NCBI GenBank assembly: GCA_902801475.1
Contig: CADCIO010000025.1
Span: 1 to 41,991 of the forward strand
Direction of reading: 5' to 3'
DNA length: 41,991 bases
Origin: an uncultured Bacteroidales bacterium
GTDB lineage: Bacteria > Bacteroidota > Bacteroidia > Bacteroidales > Bacteroidaceae
Notes under the pieces: model-generated
What the model was told of the DNA's origin: nothing
Databases searched by the model: none
Seen by the model: only the letters and a program-made list of their open reading frames with translations
In this document: positions 1 through 8,452 of the stretch, one piece after another
How the letters are laid out: every line of letters begins with the position of its first letter
Numbering within the stretch: the stretch's first letter is position 1
Made by a program: the position numbers and the translations under genes

Positions 1-1
1 C

Positions 2-271
2 TTCAGCATCAATGCCATCGCCACAGGTCTCCGCCTCCGCTTCCTGCCTGAGAGCACAGCCGAGGAGAGCATCTCCAGCAAGGACTTCCTCAAGAAGGCA
101 AAGTTCGTCGATGTGGCAACCCTCACCAAGGACAAGACCGTCAGCGACGAGGAAACCGAAGGTGACGACGTGACCGGTGGTGATGACAACGGTGACAATG
201 GCGGCGATAACGGTGGTGGTAACAACGACAATGGTGGTGGCAATGGCCAGCTGATTGACGACGGCGATTGA
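2..271 (+). CDS. C-terminal part of an HU-like (HU-HIG type) DNA-binding protein, 5' end outside window
   Basis: The reading frame is open from the left edge to TGA at 269-271 and gives the last 89 residues. The first part (INAIATGLRLRFLP, then KKAKFVDVATLTKDK) resembles the end of the HU-HIG domain of Bacteroidetes histone-like proteins, where a GLR(V/L)RF strand is followed by a short linker. This match is from memory and only moderately secure. The last ~40 residues are almost entirely Gly, Asp and Asn, an acidic disordered tail that often replaces or precedes an Ig-like domain in these proteins. The expected role is nucleoid or DNA binding. The gene is convergent with oadB and the two are separated by a hairpin. 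Confidence 0.5.
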   Translation, partial: FSINAIATGLRLRFLPESTAEESISSKDFLKKAKFVDVATLTKDKTVSDEETEGDDVTGGDDNGDNGGDNGGGNNDNGGGNGQLIDDGD

Positions 272-333
272 TCGAGTTGACAGTTGACCAGCCCACGCGC
301 TGGGCGAAGGTTAAAAGGAACTACAGAAATGAG

Positions 334-368
334 AAAGGGCTGGTGGACGAAATGTCTGCCAGCCCTTT
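334..368. terminator. Hairpin terminator between convergent genes
   Basis: A perfect 10-bp stem (AAAGGGCTGG at 334-343, CCAGCCCTTT at 359-368) with a 15-nt loop lies between the stop codons of the HU-like gene and oadB. There is no long U-tract on either side. The position suggests a bidirectional terminator. Confidence 0.7.
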
Positions 369-416
369 GTGGATTGTTGGGGAGTTGATTCCCCTATGTT
401 AATGTGTGTCTTTGTC

Positions 417-1679
417 TTAGATGGACATGTTCTGCAGGAATGAGATCAGAACACCAGCAGCAACGGCTGAGCCAATCACACCAGATACGTTGGAAGACAT
501 GCAGTAGTTGAGCACGTGGTTCTTGGGGTCGTACTTGGTGGAAATCTCGTTGCAGACGCGGCTTGCCATTGGCACAGCTGAAAGTCCTGTGGCTCCGATG
601 AGCGGGTTGATCTTCTTCTTGGAGAAGAGGTTCGTGATCTTCACCATGCAGATGCCTGATGCGATAGAAAGACCGAATGCGAAGAAACCGCCCACGACAA
701 TACCGATGGTTGTCCAGTTGAGGAATGCCTGTACGGTCATCGTAGCACCTACGCAGAGACCGAGGAAGACGGTGGCGGTGTTCATGATGGAGTTGGAAAT
801 GGTGTCGAACAAACGACCTGTGTCTGAACCAATCTCCTTCAGGAGGTTACCGAACATGAGCATACCGATGAGTGATACTGCTGATGGAACGAGCAATGCC
901 ACGATAGTGGTCACAGCGATAGGGAAGATGATCTTGATGACCTTCTCGTTCTTCATCTTCTGGCCAGAAGGGAAGAGCTTGTCCTGTTCCTTCATGTTGA
1001 TGCGCAGTTCCTTCTCTGAGCAGAGCATCTTCACCACGAGTGGGATGATGACGGGCACGAGTGCCATGTAGGAGTAGGCTGCGATGGCGATAGGAGCCAA
1101 GAGATGAGGAGCCAGCTTGATGGTTGTGAAGATGGCTGTAGGACCATCAGCACCACCGATGATGCCGAGCGATGCAGCTTCCTTGATGTTGAACTGACCA
1201 GATGCCACAGCGATGATGAGCACAGCGAAGATACCCATCTGAGCGGCAGCTCCGAAGATGGAGAGGCGAAGGTTGCGGAGCATAGGACCGAAGTCGGTCA
1301 ACGCACCCACACCCATGAAAATCACTGGTGGCAGGAAACCTGTCTTGATGAGCATGTAGTAGAGGAAGTTCATCAGTCCGAGGTCGTGTGCAATCTGGGG
1401 AAGCGACATCTCCCAGATGTTCTCTGCCAACACTTTGCCTGATGCATCGACGATGCGTCCGGCTTCGTCTGCCTGATACACACCCATGTCACCGCCAGGG
1501 AAGTTGGCAATCAACACACCAAAGGCGATAGGGATGAGCAGCAGGGGCTCGAAGTGCTTGACAATGCCGAGGTACAGCAGCACGAAGGCAAGCAAGTACA
1601 TTACGAGGTATGTACCATTGGCGGCGATGATGTCGCTGAATGCCGTCATCTGGTATATGTTATTCAGTATTTCTTCCAT
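417..1679 (-). CDS. oadB: Sodium-translocating decarboxylase beta subunit (oxaloacetate decarboxylase type)
   Basis: A 420-residue integral membrane protein of the OadB/MmdB/GcdB family. This subunit decarboxylates carboxybiotin and couples the reaction to Na+ export across the inner membrane. The sequence is largely hydrophobic helices. The GGADGPTAIF motif at 175-184 holds the family's essential Asp (D178), and the C-terminal CNEIS...SSNVSGVIGSAVAAG block is also typical. A hydrophilic stretch of about 25 residues (63-90) sits in an external loop. It starts 2 nt after the oadA stop, so it is almost certainly translated from the same mRNA as oadG and oadA. The substrate class (oxaloacetate) is taken from the neighbouring alpha subunit, because beta subunits alone do not discriminate. 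Confidence 0.95.
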   Translation of the reverse strand: MEEILNNIYQMTAFSDIIAANGTYLVMYLLAFVLLYLGIVKHFEPLLLIPIAFGVLIANFPGGDMGVYQADEAGRIVDASGKVLAENIWEMSLPQIAHDLGLMNFLYYMLIKTGFLPPVIFMGVGALTDFGPMLRNLRLSIFGAAAQMGIFAVLIIAVASGQFNIKEAASLGIIGGADGPTAIFTTIKLAPHLLAPIAIAAYSYMALVPVIIPLVVKMLCSEKELRINMKEQDKLFPSGQKMKNEKVIKIIFPIAVTTIVALLVPSAVSLIGMLMFGNLLKEIGSDTGRLFDTISNSIMNTATVFLGLCVGATMTVQAFLNWTTIGIVVGGFFAFGLSIASGICMVKITNLFSKKKINPLIGATGLSAVPMASRVCNEISTKYDPKNHVLNYCMSSNVSGVIGSAVAAGVLISFLQNMSI

Positions 1680-1681
1680 AA

Positions 1682-3535
1682 TTAAGCCATTTTCATGATT
1701 GGGTCATCTTCTTCCACTGAATCGCCTGAGTTGACGAGGATGGCAGTAATTGTACCTGCCTTGTCAGCACGGATGGCGTTGAAGGTCTTCATGGCCTCGA
1801 TGTAGCCAAGGGTGTCACCTGCCTGAACGGTATCGCCCACCTTCACAGGAGTCTCAGAGTTGTCCTTCACGAGGTAGAACTTACCCTCCAATGGAGCCAC
1901 GATATCTTCGCCTTCGCCTGCTGGAGCGGCTGGAGCTGCACCACCAGCGAGAGCTGCGATAGGAGCGGCTGCTGGAACGGCATCGCCGTAAGCAATCTCC
2001 ACCTTGTAGTTCACACCGTTCACCTGAACAGTTACACTCTTAGGACCTTCGGCACCTGCTGCTGGAGCATTCTTGGCAGCCTTACGCTTAGCGAGGTCAG
2101 CCTCGAAGTCAGCCTTAGCCTTACCGCTCTTGTAAGCACGGTACTGCTCTGGGTGCATAGCGAGTTCGAAGAGCTCTTCGTCGTCCTCACCGAGTTCCCA
2201 ACCGTTCTGCTTCATTTCCTCACGGAACTCATCGAGCTTGTCTGGGAAGTAAGACTGTGGATCTTGTGTCTCAAACTCACGACCCTGTTCCTTGGCCATC
2301 TGCACGAGCTCAGGAGCTACAGGACCAGGCAACTGACCTGCCTTGCCGAGAATCATATCCCAGATGGTGTCGGCAATCATGCTCCAACGCTGCTTGCCCT
2401 TTTCCATCTGCATCACGTTCATCAAGGCGAGGTTCTTCACATACTGAGAGAATGGAGTCACGAGGCATGGATAACCAACCTTTGGCCATACGTAAGCCAC
2501 CTCGTCGAAGAGCTTGATGAGGAGGTCGTCGGTAGTCAGTTCAGGCTGACCATTCTTCACCTTCCACTTGTTGAGCGACTTGAGGTTGTCCTCGAGGTCA
2601 GTCATCAGCGAACCCATCATACCGCCTGGAAGACCTGGCTTCACGAGCAGAGAGTTGTTGATGTGGTTGAGGTCTGGGATATAGTAGCCAAGGAAGTCGT
2701 CGCACATCTCCTGAATCTGAGTGCGAACCTCCATGTAAGCAGCCATGTTGATTTCCTTCACCTTGAAACCAGCGTCCTTCAACATCTCCTGAACGGCGAT
2801 GATATCAGCGTGACCTGTACCCCAAGAGAGAGGAGACATACCTGTATCGACGTAGTCACAACCAGCGTTGCAGACTTCGAGGATAGAAGCCATGTTGAAG
2901 CCAGGACCAGCGTGAGAGTGATACTGCACCACGATGTCCTTCTTCACATTCTTGATGCCCTCCACAATCTTACCGAGTGAAACTGGACGACCGATACCTG
3001 CCATATCCTTCAAGCAGATTTCGTCAGCACCAGCCTCGATGAACTTCTTGGCGAGGTTCACGTAGTAGTCAACGGTATGGATAGGGGAGTATGTGATGCA
3101 GAGAGAAGCCTGAGCAATCATGCCAGCTTCCTTAGCATACTGGATGGAAGGAATCACGTTGCGTGGGTCGTTCAATCCGCAGAAAATACGAGTGATGTCA
3201 GTACCCTGTGCCTTCTTCACCTTGTAGAAGAGCTTGCGCACATCCTTTGGCACTGGGCTCATGCGCAATGCATTCAGCGCACGGTCGAGCATGTGGGTCT
3301 GGATGCCAGCCTCATGGAAAGGCTTTGTCCATTCACGCACAGACTTGTTGGGGTTCTCACCATAGAGAAGGTTCACCTGCTCAAAACCACCACCGTTGGT
3401 CTCAACGCGGTCGAAACATCCCATCTTGATGATGGCTGGAGCCACCTTAACGAGTTGGTCAACGCGAGGCTGATACTTACCAGCACTCTGCCACATGTCG
3501 CGGAAGACCAACGAGAATTTTACTTCTTTTGCCAT
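1682..3535 (-). CDS. oadA: Oxaloacetate decarboxylase alpha subunit (carboxyltransferase plus biotin carrier)
   Basis: A 617-residue cytoplasmic subunit that moves CO2 from oxaloacetate to its own biotin. The N-terminal TIM barrel carries the metal and catalytic residues: D13 in RDMWQS, K176 in CLKDMAG, and H206/H208 in YHSHAGPG. A PYC/OADA domain follows, then an Ala/Pro-rich linker (about residues 520-540). The C-terminal biotinyl domain has EAMKTF with biotinyl Lys583, 35 residues from the end, the usual distance. Most relatives read RDAHQS at the first motif. Here Trp15 replaces the His, which I believe is usual for the Bacteroidetes branch. Pyruvate carboxylase subunit B is an alternative label, but the flanking oadG and oadB make a Na+-pumping decarboxylase far more likely. 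Confidence 0.93.
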   Translation of the reverse strand: MAKEVKFSLVFRDMWQSAGKYQPRVDQLVKVAPAIIKMGCFDRVETNGGGFEQVNLLYGENPNKSVREWTKPFHEAGIQTHMLDRALNALRMSPVPKDVRKLFYKVKKAQGTDITRIFCGLNDPRNVIPSIQYAKEAGMIAQASLCITYSPIHTVDYYVNLAKKFIEAGADEICLKDMAGIGRPVSLGKIVEGIKNVKKDIVVQYHSHAGPGFNMASILEVCNAGCDYVDTGMSPLSWGTGHADIIAVQEMLKDAGFKVKEINMAAYMEVRTQIQEMCDDFLGYYIPDLNHINNSLLVKPGLPGGMMGSLMTDLEDNLKSLNKWKVKNGQPELTTDDLLIKLFDEVAYVWPKVGYPCLVTPFSQYVKNLALMNVMQMEKGKQRWSMIADTIWDMILGKAGQLPGPVAPELVQMAKEQGREFETQDPQSYFPDKLDEFREEMKQNGWELGEDDEELFELAMHPEQYRAYKSGKAKADFEADLAKRKAAKNAPAAGAEGPKSVTVQVNGVNYKVEIAYGDAVPAAAPIAALAGGAAPAAPAGEGEDIVAPLEGKFYLVKDNSETPVKVGDTVQAGDTLGYIEAMKTFNAIRADKAGTITAILVNSGDSVEEDDPIMKMA

Positions 3536-3558
3536 ATCTTTTTAACCTTAAAATTTTA

Positions 3559-3828
3559 TTACAACTTAGTGATTTTTGTAGCGCGACCCTTACCACCCGT
3601 AATCTGGCTGATGGTAGCGTCGATGATCGCCTTCGTGTTTGCGTCAATGCTTTCGATAGCCTTGGCTACAGGAGCAGCTTTCTTAGCCACAGTCTCTTCT
3701 GGAGCCCACTTGTTTACAGCCCAGATGAGCAACTTGCCGAGATTGATCACGATGAGCAGCACAAGGAACACAGTGACCATACCGACCACAAGGAGCTGTA
3801 AAGCCCCATAAATGTCATTTGTAATCAT
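3559..3828 (-). CDS. oadG: Oxaloacetate decarboxylase gamma subunit
   Basis: A small 89-residue OadG-type subunit. One transmembrane helix (about residues 9-32, GALQLLVVGMVTVFLVLLIV) is followed by a positively charged, Ala/Lys-rich cytoplasmic tail. In the family, gamma anchors alpha to beta and helps hold the metal. It is first in the oadG-oadA-oadB operon, 23 nt before oadA. The ATG at 3828 lies about 40 nt downstream of a good promoter. Length and position match the family, although the sequence itself is poorly conserved. Confidence 0.9.
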   Translation of the reverse strand: MITNDIYGALQLLVVGMVTVFLVLLIVINLGKLLIWAVNKWAPEETVAKKAAPVAKAIESIDANTKAIIDATISQITGGKGRATKITKL

Positions 3829-3869
3829 ATAAAGTCCGTTTAATTAATCTTTCTACATTAAAAACGGTG

Positions 3870-3877
3870 CAAATATA
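3870..3877 (-). promoter_or_regulatory. -7 box of the oadGAB promoter
   Basis: On the minus strand this reads TATATTTG, a perfect match to the Bacteroidetes TAnnTTTG -7 element, 41 nt before the oadG ATG. The -33 region is A-rich and has no clear TTTG. Confidence 0.65.
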
Positions 3878-3917
3878 GTCATTTTTTTTCACATCGTCAC
3901 GAAAACCCCCTCGCTTT

Positions 3918-3949
3918 TTTGTAAAATTACAAAATTTTGCCTACTTTTG
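3918..3949 (+). promoter_or_regulatory. Promoter of the PTS IIC-kduI unit
   Basis: TTTG at 3918-3921 and TACTTTTG at 3942-3949 are separated by 20 nt, fitting the Bacteroidetes -33/-7 arrangement. The -7 box ends 25 nt before the ATG of the permease. It lies back-to-back with the oadG promoter. Confidence 0.75.
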
Positions 3950-3974
3950 TGCCCGAATTACAACTAACTAATTT

Positions 3975-5324
3975 ATGGAACAAGTTTTTGCTTACATTAT
4001 CGGCCTTGGTGCGGCCGTAATGATGCCTATCCTATTTACTATTATCGGCTTATGCATTGGCATGAAGTTTGGCAAGGCGCTCAAGAGTGGATTGTATGTG
4101 GGCGTCGGCTTCGTGGGACTCAATGTGGTGACTAAACTTTTGACGGACAGTTTCACTTCCCCTTTGAAGGATATCTCCGACCTCTACCAGTGGGCGCTGA
4201 ATGTGTTTGACATGGGTTGGCCAGCTGCTGCCGCTGTGGCTTACAACACGGCTGTGGGTGCCTTGATCATCCCCATCTTGTTGGGTGTCAACTTCCTTCT
4301 TCTTATTACTAAATGTACACGCACGGTAAATATAGACCTCTGGAACTACTGGCACTTTGCCTTCATTGGTGCTGTGGCTTACTTCGTAACAGGGCAATCG
4401 TTGGCATGGGGCTATTTCGCTGCCATCGTATGTTATGTCATCACACTTGTGATGGCTGATTTGACAGCAGAGAAGTTTCAGAAGCACTACGACCTTCCTG
4501 GCATCTCCATTCCGCAGCCTTTCTGCCAGAGTTTCACGCCCTTTGCTGTACTGATTAACAAAGGACTTGACTTGATTCCTGGCTTTTCCAAACTCGATGT
4601 CGATGCTGAGGGATTGAAAAAGAAGTTTGGCGTTTTGGGTGAACCATTGGTGTTGGGTGTCATTGTGGGTGTCCTCATTGGTGTTGCAGCTCAGTTGGAC
4701 ATCAAGATGATACTGGCATTGGGTGTGGCGATGGGAGCGGTGATGGAACTGATACCACGCATCACAAGCCTCTTCATCGATGGTCTGAAGCCTATTGCGG
4801 AGAAGACACAAGAGGTGGTGAAGAAGAAGTTCAAAGGCAAGGAAATCTATATCGGTATGTCGCCAGCATTGGTCATCGGTCATCCCACCACGTTGGTTTG
4901 TTCCGTCATTCTCATTCCTGTCATCTTGGCTGTAGCTGTGGTTGTTCCAGGCAATCAGTTCCTCCCATTGGCATCATTGGCAGGTATGTTTTATCTGTTC
5001 CCTCTCATTTTGCCATACACCAAGGGTAATGTGGTGAAGAGTCTCATCATTGGCTTTGTCGCCTTGGTTGTGGGTCTTTATTTCGTTACCGATATGGCTC
5101 CAGCCTTCACACAGGCAGCTCATGAGGTCTATGCTGCCACTCAGAACGACGCGGCCAAGATACCAGAAGGTTTCGAGGCTGGTTCGCTCGATTTTGCATC
5201 AAGTCTCTTCGGATGGGTCATCTACAAGTGTATCGCCTATCTGGAATGGGTGGGTGCCGGCATCCTCGCAATCATCACTATTGGCATGGTGATTTGGAAT
5301 CGCATACGTATCAACAAGAAATAA
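3975..5324 (+). CDS. Orphan PTS galactitol-family IIC permease
   Basis: A 449-residue polytopic membrane protein of the EIIC-GAT (GatC/SgaT-like) family, with roughly 11-12 hydrophobic segments. Recognisable blocks include MMPILFTIIGLCIGMKFGKA near the N-terminus, DMGWPAAAAVAYNT, and GMSPALVIGHPTTLV in the C-terminal half. In classical PTS, IIC passes the sugar while IIA and IIB phosphorylate it. No IIA, IIB, HPr or EI gene occurs in this window, and Bacteroidales generally lack a full PTS. Transport without phosphorylation is therefore an inference worth testing. It lies 44 nt upstream of an exported KduI and is probably co-transcribed, which suggests a ketodeoxyuronate or related sugar acid as substrate rather than galactitol. 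Confidence 0.88.
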   Translation: MEQVFAYIIGLGAAVMMPILFTIIGLCIGMKFGKALKSGLYVGVGFVGLNVVTKLLTDSFTSPLKDISDLYQWALNVFDMGWPAAAAVAYNTAVGALIIPILLGVNFLLLITKCTRTVNIDLWNYWHFAFIGAVAYFVTGQSLAWGYFAAIVCYVITLVMADLTAEKFQKHYDLPGISIPQPFCQSFTPFAVLINKGLDLIPGFSKLDVDAEGLKKKFGVLGEPLVLGVIVGVLIGVAAQLDIKMILALGVAMGAVMELIPRITSLFIDGLKPIAEKTQEVVKKKFKGKEIYIGMSPALVIGHPTTLVCSVILIPVILAVAVVVPGNQFLPLASLAGMFYLFPLILPYTKGNVVKSLIIGFVALVVGLYFVTDMAPAFTQAAHEVYAATQNDAAKIPEGFEAGSLDFASSLFGWVIYKCIAYLEWVGAGILAIITIGMVIWNRIRINKK

Positions 5325-5368
5325 CCAAAACAATTCAATAACCAAAAACTAATCAACTAACTAACAAT

Positions 5369-6340
5369 ATGAAGAAGATTCTTTTACTTGCAGCGTTAGC
5401 TGCATCAATGACCGCATCGGCTCAGGTGAAGGTGAACTTCCAGAAAGCCTGTCACCCTGATGATGTGAAGCACTATGACACCCAAACCCTTCGCGACCGC
5501 TTTGTGATGGAGAAGGTGATGGTGGCTGATGAAATCAATCTCACTTATTCTATGTATGATCGCTTCATCTTTGGTGGCGCCATGCCTGTTACCAAAGACC
5601 TGAAGCTTGAGGCATTCCCGGAACTGCGTGCCCCTTACTTCCTTCATAATCGGGAAATCGGCATCATCAACACAGCTGGTGATGGCGTTGTCATTGTAGA
5701 TGGTGTGGAATACCCGTTGAGCGAACGTGAAGCCCTTTACATCGGACGTGGTAATCTTGGGAAAGACAAGAACGGCAAAGGCATCGAGTCTAATCAGGAG
5801 GTCATCTTCCGTTCCAAAGACCCACAGAAACCAGCCAAGTTCTATATCAATTCCGCTACTGCCCACAAGCATTTCAAGACCCAGTGGGTCACGCTTGACG
5901 GTCGCAAGAACGGGAAGCTCCAGTCGCTCAAGGCAACTGTGATGCGCAACCTCGGTTCTTTGGCGGAATCCAATCAGCGCACCATCTATCAGCTCATCGT
6001 CAACACCTCTCTCGAGGAAGGCCCCTGCCAGTTGCAGATGGGTCTGACGCAGTTGCAAGAGGGTAGTGTCTGGAACACGATGCCACCTCACACGCACGGC
6101 CGTCGCATCGAAGCCTACTATTACTTCAACTTGCCCTCCGACCAAACCATCAGCCACATCATGGGCGAACCTCAAGAAAGCCGTGTGGTATGGCTCCACA
6201 ACGAACAGGCCATCATGTCGCCTGAATGGTCTATCCACGCTGCTTCTGCCACCTACTACTACACCTTCATCTGGGGTATGGCAGGCGAAAACCTCGACTA
6301 CAACGACAAAGACGTCATCAAGGTCACAGACCTGAAGTAA
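5369..6340 (+). CDS. kduI: 5-keto-4-deoxyuronate isomerase with export signal (periplasmic KduI)
   Basis: 323 residues of the KduI family (5-dehydro-4-deoxy-D-glucuronate isomerase), which converts the product of unsaturated uronates to 3-deoxy-2,5-diketogluconate. Cupin metal ligands are visible as H241, H243 and E248 in [11 protein letters not shown] and H290 in SPEWSIHA, followed by the family block [10 protein letters not shown]. The mature part begins in the usual way ([15 protein letters not shown]). Ahead of it are about 20 extra residues with a textbook signal peptide, MKK, a Leu/Ala core, then ASAQ with probable cleavage near residue 18-19. Cytoplasmic KduI is about 278 residues and lacks this. 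Location in the periplasm is inferred from the signal; enzyme identity is secure. Confidence 0.92.
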   Translation: MKKILLLAALAASMTASAQVKVNFQKACHPDDVKHYDTQTLRDRFVMEKVMVADEINLTYSMYDRFIFGGAMPVTKDLKLEAFPELRAPYFLHNREIGIINTAGDGVVIVDGVEYPLSEREALYIGRGNLGKDKNGKGIESNQEVIFRSKDPQKPAKFYINSATAHKHFKTQWVTLDGRKNGKLQSLKATVMRNLGSLAESNQRTIYQLIVNTSLEEGPCQLQMGLTQLQEGSVWNTMPPHTHGRRIEAYYYFNLPSDQTISHIMGEPQESRVVWLHNEQAIMSPEWSIHAASATYYYTFIWGMAGENLDYNDKDVIKVTDLK

Positions 6341-6360
6341 GATCATAGAACGAACAACAA

Positions 6361-6395
6361 AAAAGCGGGTGTGTCATGGAGGCACATCCGCTTTT
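6361..6395. terminator. Bidirectional hairpin terminator between kduI and the esterase
   Basis: A 13-bp stem with one G.U pair (6361-6373 with 6383-6395) and a 9-nt loop. It is flanked by an A-run on the left and TTTT on the right, so it can end transcription from both convergent genes. Confidence 0.85.
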
Positions 6396-6424
6396 GATTG
6401 GTATAAATAGTTGTCGGAGTTTGT

Positions 6425-7342
<918 letters not shown>

Positions 7343-7389
7343 TTACGTGCATTTGGACTCTTTAATCGCTTCAGGGTTTAAAGATTGTC

Positions 7390-8409
7390 TTATTCTTTGG
7401 CGCTATTCTTGAATTTGTTCAACTCGTCAGCCACCACGTCGAAGTCGTCGGTGAGGGTGAGCTGCAAGTTCTTATACTTGCCCATCTCCACAAGCTTCTC
7501 GAGGAATGGATATACAGGCATTTCCTTGGTCCAGAATTCGGTGCCGAGGAAGATCATCGGGCTGGCAAATCCGAAGGACTCGTAGTGGTTCTGCACAGCG
7601 TCCTGGAAGATTTCCTGCATGGTGCCTGCGCTACCTGGCGTGTAGATGATACCACCAAAGGCAACGGTGAGGATAAGGTCTTCACGGATGCTGTTCTCGA
7701 AGAACTTGGCGATGTGAGTGGCAAAAGGAGCTGATGGCTCATGACCATAGAGGTAGGTGGGGATGCCAAGGCTGACATAATCACCCTGACGTGGGTATTT
7801 CTTCATCACTTCGAAAGAAGAGGCGAGCCAGCCTTCGTCCTTGAAGGAAGGAGCCACTGTGAGCATCTCAACAGCATCGTCCACATCTGCCTCTTCTCTG
7901 CCAGCCAACCAAGCACCAAGGTGAGTAGCTTCCATGGCACCAGGACCACCACCGCTGAGCATGATGAAACCTTCTTCGGTCAGACGCTTGCTGAGAAGCA
8001 CGACTTTTTTGTACATAGGATCTGTGCGCAACAAAGCATGACCACCCATAATACCAATACAGAGACGAGAATTGTGCTCTTTGAAGAACTCGTCGAGTGC
8101 CACGTGGATGCAATGATCGTGGAGCGTACGTGCAAGTGATTCCTCTACATCCTTGGCTTGTTTGCCAGTAGCGATGTAGTGCTGATAGACTTTGGTGTCG
8201 TAGCAAGAATCGAATGTCTCAGGTTTGGCAGGGTCATAACCTGCATAAAGGTCTTCTGCGCTGTAGAGCGCTGTACGATTGACATCGTAAGGTACGGTTT
8301 TGATATACTCCATGGCTTCTTCACTAAATAATTGATCTGGATTTTTAGGTTGGTTGCAGGAAGTTACTGCAATGAGCAACACAAGTGCTCCAAGAAAGAT
8401 TTTTTTCAT
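7390..8409 (-). CDS. LOG-family Rossmann-fold protein made as a lipoprotein
   Basis: 339 residues. The core matches the LOG / lysine-decarboxylase-like nucleotide-binding fold: GIMGG at 119-123, SGGGPGAMEATHLGAWLAG at 152-170, and PGSAGTMQEIF at 258-268, the equivalent of the PGGxGTxxE signature with one Gly changed to Ser. LOG enzymes are cytosolic phosphoribohydrolases acting on nucleoside monophosphates. This protein instead starts MKKIFLGALVLLIAVTSC, a type II signal peptide with a V-T-S-C lipobox (Cys18), so it should be tethered to a membrane outside the cytoplasm. It lies 43 nt after tamB on the same strand and may share its transcript. The fold is secure; activity and substrate are unknown. 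Confidence 0.8.
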   Translation of the reverse strand: MKKIFLGALVLLIAVTSCNQPKNPDQLFSEEAMEYIKTVPYDVNRTALYSAEDLYAGYDPAKPETFDSCYDTKVYQHYIATGKQAKDVEESLARTLHDHCIHVALDEFFKEHNSRLCIGIMGGHALLRTDPMYKKVVLLSKRLTEEGFIMLSGGGPGAMEATHLGAWLAGREEADVDDAVEMLTVAPSFKDEGWLASSFEVMKKYPRQGDYVSLGIPTYLYGHEPSAPFATHIAKFFENSIREDLILTVAFGGIIYTPGSAGTMQEIFQDAVQNHYESFGFASPMIFLGTEFWTKEMPVYPFLEKLVEMGKYKNLQLTLTDDFDVVADELNKFKNSAKE

Positions 8410-8452
8410 TTTGTTTGATTTTAGATTGTTAGTAAATAGTATTTAATGTTCT

